NCBI GenBank assembly: GCA_029204225.1
Contig: CM055099.1
Span: 65,375,852 to 65,439,851 of the forward strand
Origin: Diphasiastrum complanatum
Taxonomy: Eukaryota > Streptophyta > Lycopodiopsida > Lycopodiales > Lycopodiaceae
DNA: 64,000 bases
Reading direction: 5' to 3'
The number at the start of each line of letters is the position of its first letter. Positions within the stretch are counted from its first letter, which is position 1. The position numbers were made by a program, and so were the translations under genes. Positions 56,601-62,114 of this stretch are shown piece by piece. The notes below the pieces were generated by a model. The model did not search any database. It worked only from the letters and a program-made list of their open reading frames with translations, and was not told the DNA's origin.

Positions 56601-59580
56601 GGAAGACATCACCGTGTCTTTCGAGATCACTTAGTCAAACTTCGTTCTTTGATCTCCTATGAGGATCCATGTTTGTGTGGTTGTGATGATACAAGAGATG
56701 TTCTTGCTTCGAAGAGACATTGATCAATCCAATCAATAGAGACCGCCGACGGGAGACAACACCTCCTTATGAGATGACAATCTGGGTGTCTTGTGGGAGT
56801 TGAGACAGTATTAGAGGATGAGGTAGATAACCCAGATTAGTTTCGTCATAGAGATCAGAGGTAGTGTGGAATGTTGCGACCTACAGTCACCCAAGCTTCA
56901 CACAATATCCCTCATAGACAAAGACTTTGACACCACTCACATTGTCGTGATATATTGCAATCTTTTCCTTCTATATCTACATTAGCATCAGAAGCATGCT
57001 CCATTAGATACATTCCATGACAGCATCAATTACACACTTGAGATAAACTTTCAATCTTATATTCCTCACATAAACATAAATAAAGTTTTGCTTCTTCTCC
57101 TTCTCCTTCTCCTTCTCCCTCTCCCTCTCCCTCTCCCACTCCCTCTCCCTCTCTCTCTCTCTCACATATTTCTACTTGTTTCTAGAGTGGAAATTGGCTA
57201 CTCAAGGGACCTAGATTGGCTGTCATCGATGCAATTTTCTGCTGGGTCGGAATCCTTGCAATTTCTAATCGTGTTTTCAAACACGAGGGTGCTAAGTCCA
57301 TTTCAAAAAATGGATCTAACCCACACACTTGGTGCCCATATTAATAGGAGGGGATTCCACTCAAGGCCACTTGATAGGTGGAACTTTCATTAACCACAAT
57401 TTGGTTTGGATAACGTGGAAAGGAATCTCCTTGAATTAGGGACATGGTACCACCACTTATTGGGGGACCTCCCTTAGCAAGTGCCCTCACCCCAGGTTGG
57501 CATTGTTTCTTGCCATGTATGATGATGTCACCTAGAGGTAGGTCCCACTGCGTGAGAAAGGCAGGGAGGCCACTTAAATTGACCTCAACCAATGGGAGGA
57601 GAGTATCTAGGCCCTCTCCCACTTGCCTTGCTCCTATATGAAAACGCCCTCAAATCTGGGGCCTGACCTCTCCTAAAAGACAAGGCCAAGGGAGTTGGGA
57701 CCTTGTTTAAAGGATCTTTGGCTGCCTTCTTAGCTATCACAAATTAAAAATTGATGAGATATTTATTTTTTTACAACTTCTCCATTGCTAATATTTAGCA
57801 TTATGATCGAGCTATTACAACGACAAATCCAAGACTTCATCACATGAGAAGATGATGAGAAAATGATGGAGATTGTGCATCTACAAGAAGAAATCACGGT
57901 TTTGAAAAAGGTTAATGAGGAACCGTCCCCCAACCATATATATGCCAAGTCATCTTCAATAGGGGCAACACTTGACAACCTTTGGTAGGTCAAGGGGGCA
58001 ACAAAAGTAAGAACATCCAATTCCAACACATTACTAAAGTCTTCAGATTGTAATGTTCTTAGTACTTCAACTAAAGGCCCATGCCATCATTAATGGATCA
58101 AGCAAATAAGGACAACAAGGAGCCATCAATCTTCACATAGAAATTTAGCGTCAATGCATGTTACCTTTCTTTCAACTTCTCAAATGTAAGCCCTTCATTC
58201 CCATCATGAATATTCCAGCCTTGAGCCTCCTCCTTATCCATTGATTGGACATTTGAGTCCTTTGATTGTTTCTGAGGATCAATCACAAATCAGCAATTCT
58301 TTGACTATATAGAGCAACATAAGCAAACTAAAATAAAAGTTAGAAAATGAGTGGGCTCCACCTTTAAGTATTTAAGGAGTTCTCTCAGCCAACCGTCCGT
58401 TGACCTCTCTTCGTGAACTTCAAAGCTGCTTTCACTGCAGAAGTCTCTGAAAGAAAAATCTTCAGCATTCATGCGCAAGATAGAAGACAGAACATCACAC
58501 TCCAAGCCCTTGGGGAAACAGCCATCTCTTGATCCATTTAGCATGGAATAATTGATGGAATCAGAAGTTTTATGTCCTCTTGACAGTGTTTCAGCAGGTT
58601 CTGGTTGGAAGATGCATGCAACATCCAGTAGATTCCAGTTCCTCCAATTGAGAGTATTCTCCATACTCTGTGAAGCAACAGAGTAAACGAGCTTAAAAAA
58701 GAGTCGATATAAATCTTAATGACACGACATAAAAAGGTGATGATATCTAATCATAAATCACAGCTGAACAAAAATGCTGAATGCCATCCGAGTATGGATA
58801 CCTGAGAAACTTGAGTAACATGATATGGTAAAGAAGGAGGTGTTTCCCCGAGATCACAAGGTAGTGCGAAATCAGAACAGACTTCTTCCACATTCAATTG
58901 GGGTGAGCTTGTACAATTTATTAATGTAGATTTCTGCTGACGAGAAAAAAATGGATGGGTTGGTCTTCCAGCACTTAGTCGTGCATTTTCCTGGAGACAT
59001 GAAAAAGTTAGCCAACACAGTTCAGTAAGTAGAGAAAGCCACCCACCCATCATCATAAACATAATGTATGAAACATTCAGGGACAAATCATACTAAGGCA
59101 ACTAGAGTCCCCTAACAGTTGTAAAGTGTATGTTATCCAGCCATAAGAAGAAATCAGAAGATGAGCGAATAGGGCACCCAGATGTGGAAAATCTTCTGGC
59201 ACAAAGGTAAGCATACCACGAGCATGTCTACATGCACTTCTTTCTGGAGCTGTAAACGAGACAAAACACTACATTTCCAGCTTCAAACTAAAAGAGAAGT
59301 CAACAAGTCTAGTATGAGACTTTGGCTTCTGAAGTGCTAGAATCCTTATTGCAATAATTGCATACCTCAGCAGCAAGTTTTGCTTCTCTCCATAGATCAA
59401 TGTCGACCTTCAAAGGAAGTGAGTCAACCACGTCTGTTCCCTCCAGCTCCATTGAACAGCACTGTGATAGTTTGTTTTCTCTTCCAATCAAATTCTTGGA
59501 ACTATCTATACCAGTGGTCATCACTTTAGCCCTTGAAGATTCAGTTTCTGTGACTTTTCTCCGTTTCCTAGATGCTGAAC
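39971..59580 (-). CDS. ATAD5: ATAD5/ELG1-like AAA+ ATPase, PCNA unloader (14 exons found, 5' end missing)
   Basis: The product is the large subunit of an RFC-like clamp unloader that removes PCNA from nuclear DNA after replication. Exons (high to low): 59366-59580, 58802-58990, 58362-58667, 58165-58271, 47170-47317, 46777-47013, 46432-46491, 44471-44553, 43960-44387, 43689-43777, 41652-43460, 40901-41082, 40168-40329, 39971-40064. Every junction has GT-AG borders and matching phase, giving about 1,368 codons. Key blocks: GRPTHPFFSR near the N-terminus, LWTERYQP, Walker A GPVG/SGKS, VYACAKEQGFTVLEINASEG, Walker B LILFEDVDIVFEED, and sensor-1 RPLILTSN. Then comes a lid domain (LVKLCRHDLRKLMMMLQYW) and a C-terminal FTDFATYMARISRLEQLRR region. 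The fourth intron is 10.8 kb and TE-filled. The first exon(s) with the ATG were not found. An intact frame argues that the gene works. Confidence 0.93.
40168..40329 (-). CDS. ATAD5: ATAD5-like exon, clamp-loader collar-type region
   Basis: 162 nt. Encodes HETKVQLQEILDSILPVRA and FTDFATYMARISRLEQLRR, similar to the conserved C-terminal helix of the family (YLSSLAQISRSE-type). Acceptor TTTCCAG, donor GTCCGC. Confidence 0.87.
40901..41082 (-). CDS. ATAD5: ATAD5-like exon, C-terminal region
   Basis: 182 nt (DSEFAEEVAASLAQIGLGL to FEHDLT plus the first two bases of Arg). Acceptor ATTTCAG, donor GTGCTT, phase 2. Confidence 0.85.
41652..43460 (-). CDS. ATAD5: ATAD5-like long exon (603 codons)
   Basis: Starts VCMSENMPKSPMLIEQLVKL and DLRKLMMMLQYW, the lid region, then a long Ser/Glu-rich, probably disordered stretch. 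It contains a basic RKPRLSKMLRRQK patch and ends EPHVT at donor GTGAGT. Phase 0 both sides. The ORF runs a few codons further to a TAA at 41631 if unspliced, so intron retention would truncate the protein. Confidence 0.88.
43689..43777 (-). CDS. ATAD5: ATAD5-like exon after sensor 1
   Basis: 89 nt (GQPHLPQLEKLVIQF to LVTHIFM), acceptor GTTGCAG, donor GTAAGC. Leads into the helical lid of the AAA+ domain. Confidence 0.88.
43960..44387 (-). CDS. ATAD5: ATAD5-like exon with Walker B and sensor 1
   Basis: 428 nt. Begins SKMMRPKLYQMAF, passes a Lys/Asn-rich insert and reaches the Walker B strand LILFEDVDIVFEEDRGF, then RPLILTSN (sensor 1 Asn). Donor GTATGA, phase 1 out. Confidence 0.9.
44471..44553 (-). 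CDS. ATAD5: ATAD5-like exon INASEGRNG
   Basis: 83 nt, from INASEGRNGALIKHKFGEA to GLSKW (last base on the next exon). Acceptor TTGCAG, donor GTTTGA, phase 2 out. It matches the NASSxRSG...EATQSH region of family members. Confidence 0.85.
44554..46431 (-). other. ATAD5-like intron, 1.9 kb, no gene seen
   Basis: Between exons 46432-46491 and 44471-44553. It has short ORFs on both strands but nothing that I can assign to an element or gene. Confidence 0.6.
46432..46491 (-). CDS. ATAD5: ATAD5-like microexon with SGKS
   Basis: 60 nt, 20 codons, phase 0 both sides (acceptor TGTGCAG, donor GTTTGC). Supplies the catalytic Lys and Ser of Walker A and VYACAKEQGFTVLE. Confidence 0.9.
46777..47013 (-). 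CDS. ATAD5: ATAD5-like exon ending inside Walker A
   Basis: 79 codons from VCGNKDSLSFLNNWLHSWK to NTVLLTGPVG, donor GTAAGT. The GPVG half of the nucleotide-binding P-loop is here; SGKS is on the next exon. It also holds an acidic stretch (DDSGDDVTNIEEE). Confidence 0.9.
47170..47317 (-). CDS. ATAD5: ATAD5-like exon with LWTERYQP
   Basis: 148 nt. Its first base completes an Arg codon begun 10.8 kb upstream. It encodes GSHNVLWTERYQPSSSKQ, the start of the RFC-like AAA+ module, and ends at donor GTTTTT so that the next exon supplies VCGNKDS. A longer read-through in the same frame would break the RYQP...VCGN alignment, which is why the end is set at 47170. Confidence 0.85.
47361..47442. repeat. 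(CT)n tract followed by poly-C
   Basis: CTCTCTCGCTCGCTCG, then pure CT to about 47428, then a run of C. It starts 43 bp from the exon edge at 47317 and ends where LINE 1 sequence begins. Confidence 0.95.
47450..50539 (+). mobile_element. LINE 1 (non-LTR retrotransposon), degraded
   Basis: Plus-strand LINE with an APE-type endonuclease followed by RT. Endonuclease parts: DSDMIGVTRTSTDSLGP, AHELAIYNGLPCW, YTCHPHNGG (about 47970-48140), then SNHSFLSF near 48220. The linker includes FWREFIPRS and ISPRPSEFSFFTSDMV. RT parts: FRAQYSTVDHIFTLRALIEE, YYCFVDFRKAFDSVPRSLL, then GVKQSCSLSPILFGLYIDEL and ILIAILLYAD, after which the catalytic second Asp is lost in a deletion (about 49540). The 3' part reads FYQTHFLELDA. 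Many frameshifts and stops. The 3' end is AATAAAGCTTT directly followed by (CT)n. It is antisense to the host gene. Confidence 0.88.
50540..50609. repeat. (CT)n tract at LINE 1 3' end
   Basis: About 34 CT dinucleotides directly after ATTAATAAAGCTTT of LINE 1. It may be the element's own 3' tail or part of the target site. Confidence 0.95.
50851..51588 (+). CDS. Candidate LINE 2 ORF1 with coiled coil, 245 aa
   Basis: Open frame from an ATG at 50851. Residues 1-70 are Pro/Ser-rich with a repeated LSIASAS motif. Residues about 105-190 have heptad-like Leu/Ile spacing (ISFIQQQILGLKRQLHFF, MDQLEKENVHLKQRIAKH, KISSLEKQVEE), predicting a coiled coil. The C-terminus is hydrophobic. Its position just 5' of the LINE 2 endonuclease and the coiled coil suggest an ORF1 nucleic-acid chaperone, though no RRM or zinc knuckle is visible. 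Alternatively it is a host exon captured with the LINE. Confidence 0.45.
   Translation: MAPCNKRGGGNSPHSPPCPTVSEAKPSPTSPETTSLSIASEFVVHAAIVPTSSLSIASASDLSIASASSKTDAHPVAETFAVNQLPTIDYTPSKPTEGLFAYDISFIQQQILGLKRQLHFFEIENGELVLDLCGVTERMDQLEKENVHLKQRIAKHIPQKNVMEETSNKISSLEKQVEETKTWAARLKNDGKAESSSSVQHAFVNSTLENVFSILWSLFGAFSGPLSCSLLLCTANIIFFLGSLR
51589..53264 (+). mobile_element. LINE 2 5' part: endonuclease and N-terminal RT
   Basis: Begins with a degraded endonuclease (LARDFNARTS, about 51625-51650). It continues ILNGLHCWPLSSYFTCHPHGGGH, VVNYLIGSP, ISDHSLLLLSLGH (51780-51990), the linker WINYATKLYTVDSL and ISLSPRPSEFTLFTTSMVENA, then RT with GFRAGYSTADQIFILRCIIEE, YCCFVDFRKAFDFVPRHLL and GVKQGCPLSPTLFALYIDDL. 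A 298-codon frame (51804-52700) is still open. RT stops just before its catalytic YADD, at 53264, where the LTR of Copia H begins. Confidence 0.88.
53265..53741 (-). repeat. Element H 3' LTR
   Basis: On the minus strand it begins TGTTGGAATGTAAATGG and ends CTACA. Boundaries come from the polypurine tract on one side and the LINE 2 breakpoint on the other. No second copy is available to confirm its length. Confidence 0.7.
53748..54434 (-). CDS. Element H hypothetical ORF, 228 aa, between RT remnant and LTR
   Basis: ATG at 54434, ending a few bases from the polypurine tract. The middle part (KSVPRADFFGSTLTLHHDVG, PKEFGTLFYCPYGKKYF) and the Leu-rich C-terminus match no Copia domain that I recognise. 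RNase H would be expected at this place. It may be a rearranged RNase H or acquired sequence; expression is unknown. Confidence 0.35.
   Translation of the reverse strand: MKTLDNRFSHLLLVIYSPFYIMSDPIMLQEQPAEDYGQHGWEHFGQQSVEQPIIVPCRLLETLQDNKEMSYYERKAHASLKSVPRADFFGSTLTLHHDVGTLPILCEQVIDGKVREDVMPKEFGTLFYCPYGKKYFRKMWEPMMDYRSMFRLIAEFMLVRYFGWSMQILTLRLDASLLRILFLYMLDMIGDEISTTLVRSLFEDMKFGHQVAFFSFEKLLHVMLCISI
54737..56000 (-). pseudogene. Element H integrase fused to RT remnant
   Basis: The integrase frame (54894-56000) has the zinc half-site HVCEGCIHGKFQRQAFP and all three catalytic blocks: LVHSDVCGPM (Asp), LRTDRGGEYIKNKFG (Asp) and PQQNGVAERKNRT (Glu). FWAEVVITAAYISNRCP, RIFGCTAYAFI and IFVGYSNESKGYRLFNMDT follow. 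The linker repeats GQQGPSSE. RT begins normally (CWEDAMQEEYNSLMKNHTW, VLVDL) and jumps straight to GIFISQQRYIE, a block from near the RT end, so the RT core with its active site is absent. Confidence 0.88.
56300..57090 (+). mobile_element. LINE 3' part with CCHC-type C-terminus
   Basis: Starts near GVKLDFHHTHFLEMDATRG, aligned with GVKPAFYQTHFLELDASGT of LINE 1. It continues to RSCRLCTLDEVESKEHFTFWC, a C-x2-C...H...C zinc-binding motif typical of LINE C-termini. Ends AAATAAAGTTTTG, then a CT-rich tail. It is probably the far end of LINE 2, separated from it by element H, with the RT thumb region deleted. Confidence 0.75.
57091..57163. repeat. CTTCTC / CTCCCT / CT pyrimidine microsatellite at LINE 3' end
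   Basis: Begins directly after AATAAAGTTTTG of the LINE and shifts from (CTTCTC)n through (CTCCCT)n to (CT)n. Confidence 0.93.
57164..58164. other. Intron sequence, no element recognised
   Basis: A GC-richer stretch at 57300-57720 (GGGGGACCTCCC-like inverted pieces, a 93-codon minus frame without known domain), then unique-looking sequence up to the exon at 58165. Confidence 0.4.
58165..58271 (-). CDS. ATAD5: ATAD5-like exon before the giant intron
   Basis: 107 nt (KQSKDSNVQSMDKEEAQGW to EKLKER), acceptor ATCCTCAG and donor GTAACA, ending in phase 2. The missing third base of the last Arg codon is supplied by the exon at 47317. Confidence 0.85.
58362..58667 (-). CDS. ATAD5: ATAD5-like exon, N-terminal region
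   Basis: 102 codons from SMENTLNWRNW to LLKYLK. Acceptor TTCACAG, donor GTGGAG, phase 0 to phase 0. Sequence is low in recognisable motifs, as expected of the disordered N-terminus. Confidence 0.85.
58802..58990 (-). CDS. ATAD5: ATAD5-like exon with HPFF motif
   Basis: 63 codons, phase 0 both sides, acceptor CTCCAG and donor GTATCC. GRPTHPFFSRQQKS resembles a short conserved N-terminal block of plant ATAD5 proteins. Confidence 0.85.
59366..59580 (-). CDS. ATAD5: ATAD5-like gene, first identified exon
   Basis: Encodes GSASRKRRKVTETES and ends LWREAKLAAE before donor GTATGC (phase 0). The likely acceptor is GTGACAG at its start, which would need one base from an upstream exon. A basic RKRRK cluster may be a nuclear localisation signal. 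No in-frame ATG that fits the family N-terminus is present, so at least one more exon lies upstream. Confidence 0.75.
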
Positions 59581-60700
59581 CTGTCACCAACAAGCCTTAA
59601 ACTGGACTGCCCATAATGCATATTGAAATACACATCTAGTCCTTTATCACACTTTTACTGTGAGAGTTTAAATTCATTCACTCTATGATTTTATATGTTT
59701 ATGGATCACAATTTCTACAAGTGGACATTACATTATTCAGTGGTGACACGTGCAATAATAGGAATCAATCAGATATACAAACATGCATCGGATCGGAGGT
59801 CTTTGGTGAAAATTAGTTCAGTGGCAAAACAGCATTATCAAACATCTTGATAATTTGACGTGAAACAGTCAGCACCCCGACCAACATACCTCAAATACAT
59901 GAAAAGGACAAGTTTGATGTGTTAAGGAGTAAATAGAGGAAAGTCATTGCATCACATTCAGAAAAAATTAACAACCCACTGGGATGAACCTCCTATACCA
60001 GCTAAGTCTATGTCACTAAAAAAAGTCCTAGCTAAATGTTAAAATCCTGTTAGGATCTAGTGCAGTATGCAGATCACATCACACAATCACCATAGCCACT
60101 CCTCACAAGCTCTCAAAGATGGCACAGCAAAAGCTATTAGATTACAAAGAAACACTGTACATATAAAGTATTCACAAACTGCATGAAAAGGCAGGTGTCT
60201 TAAAATTCGCATACCACCTGTCAAACTAAGGTCGGGGCCAATATGGCCAAATTCGACCGACAAACCTGGGACATGCCCCCAAGTATAGCAAGTACTGTAA
60301 ATAACTCTGTACAGGCTAATCCTTCCTATGTGTGGCTACTCGGCTAACCCAAAACTGTACAGTAATTACATCATCACATTTAGAGCTTATACTAATGAGT
60401 CATATCAAAACTGATTTCTAACTCTCTCCCTTAAGCTCAAATGTGATAAGTGTGAAAAACAATAATTTGTAACAATGTCTGGAGTGTCCAAAAGATGTTA
60501 TGCATGTCCTGCTACTCTGTACTTGACTCACACTCAAGCACACCAACAAACCACCAGGTTTGACTTACAGAGTATCATGTAAACACAATGCTCATACAGA
60601 GAGTCTACCACATAAAGAGCAAACTGCAAGCTTCCACACACAAAATTTCAGATTGTTTCAATCAGCTGAATGACACGTTTGCCACACTGTTCTTGAAACA
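59581..60700. other. Upstream part of ATAD5-like gene, no exon recognised
   Basis: Expected to be intron or 5' region of the minus-strand gene. I found no frame resembling the family N-terminus and no convincing promoter. Confidence 0.4.
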
Positions 60701-60703
60701 CAA

Positions 60704-60897
60704 GTGGACCACATGAGCGACATGGCTCAAACTGAGGAAATCCCACTCCCACCATGAGACTTACATCCTCCATCTAGCTAGGCTGACATCCTAGCTAGGT
60801 GGAGGATGTAAGTCTCATGGTGGACCACATGAGCAACATGGCTCAAACTGAGGAAATCCCACTGCCACCATGAGACTTACATCCTCCATCTAGCTAG
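60704..60897. repeat. Palindrome with 34-bp arms plus 78-bp direct repeats
   Basis: Arms 60749-60782 and 60790-60823 are reverse complements with one mismatch (CCACCATGAGACTTACATCC... and its complement) around a 7-nt loop CTGACAT. A 78-bp unit starting GTGGACCACATGAGC occurs at 60704-60781 and again at 60820-60897 with only a few differences. The arrangement is unit, inverted partial unit, unit. The second copy borders element K. Confidence 0.93.
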
Positions 60898-62110
60898 TCG
60901 AAGGAGCCATATGCATGATGGCACACGCTCAATTGGCAAGTCAATTCTGGGCTGAGGCAATAGCTGCAGCTGTACACCTGCAGAACATATCAACAACGAC
61001 AGCGCTGGAAAGTAAGACACCATACGAGATGTGGGGACAGGAAGAAAGCCTGATCTATCATACGTACGTGTGTTTGGATGTGCAGCATACAAGCACATTC
61101 CAAAAAAAAAAAGACGCAAGCTCAATGATAAATCAGAGCAAACGATCATGGTCGGGTACTCGAACGGATCACAAGTGTACAGGCTCTACAACCCAACCAC
61201 GAAAAAGGTTGTTTCGAGTAGAGATGTGAAGTTCGATGAGTCCACATTCCCTGGACTAAAAGATGAAAGAGGCCATGAGATCTTCACACTGCTGCCAATT
61301 CAAGAGGGAGATCAAGGACAGACGTCAAATCAGAATGTTGAGCCACAGACTCAAGAGCAGCAGGAAGCAGAAGATCAACCCCACGAACAAGAAACGTTCG
61401 AGCAGTGACGAAACGAACCCAAAAGGTCAACAAGACAAAGAAGACCTCCAAACCGTTACGCTGACAATCTTCAGTGGAGCGAAGACACGCAATTTGAGTA
61501 CTGCAGCTTCACTGAAGAGCCAACAACATATCAAGAAGCTGTCCAAAGTCTCTGGAAGCAGGCAATGTCAGAGGAGATCGAGTCGATGAGGCGAAACGAG
61601 GCATGGACACTAGAGCCACTGCCAGAAAACAAAAAGATCATCGACTGCAAGTGGGTGTACAAGAAAAAAATGAAATCAGATGGCACCGTTGGCTGTTACA
61701 AGGCAAGGCTTGTCGCGAAGGGCTACACACAAAGATATGGTGTTGATTATTTCAACACATATTCGCCGATGGTCAAGATGCAAGCATACGACTACTCCTT
61801 GTATACGCCACACAGCACAATCTGGAAATTCACCAGATTGATGTGAAGACAGCCTTTCTCCACGGAGATCTAGAGGAAGAAATCTTCATGAAGCAGCCTG
61901 AAGGATTTGAAGACCCCGACAATCGACAATATATTTGTCGGTTGCAGATATGCATTTATGGTCTAAAACAGGCATCACGAGCTTGGTACAAGAAGCTCGA
62001 TAGTCTTCTGAAGTCTCTAGACTTCAATCCTACACAACCGGACTGTAATGTCTACATAAAAAGAGTAGGAAAAATTTTGTGATACTGACTATTTTCGTGG
62101 ATGATTCCCT
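60898..62110 (+). pseudogene. Element K: Copia integrase C-terminus and partial RT
   Basis: Starts in integrase (AHAQLASQFWAEAIAAAVHL, KTPYEMW) and reads VRVFGCAAYKHIPKKKRRKL, MVGYSNGSQVYRLYNPTTKK and SSRDVKFDES. It then passes an acidic Gln/Glu-rich linker (a stop at about 61406) to RT: EEIESMRRNEAWTLEPLPEN, KARLVAKGYTQRYGVDYFNT, VKTAFLHGDLEEEIFM, YGLKQASRAWY. It ends at FVDDSLIS, the catalytic site, where LINE 4 takes over. Frameshifts lie near 61060, 61410 and 61780-61840. No LTR is visible. Confidence 0.88.
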
Positions 62111-62114
62111 GATA

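Larger units (their letters stand above)
47318..58164 (-). other. ATAD5-like giant intron, 10,847 bp, built of transposable elements
   Basis: Donor GTAACA at 58164 and acceptor TTGTTATGTACAG ending at 47318, joining phase 2 to phase 2. Contents in plus order: (CT)n and poly-C, LINE 1, (CT)n, LINE 2 with Copia H inside it, LINE 3' end with CT-rich tail, then about 1 kb of undefined sequence (57170-58164). Confidence 0.88.

Noticed and set aside
57341-57622. 93-codon minus-strand ORF in the giant intron as an extra exon
   Set aside because: Adding it would break the phase-2 join between 58165 and 47317, and it has no resemblance to ATAD5.
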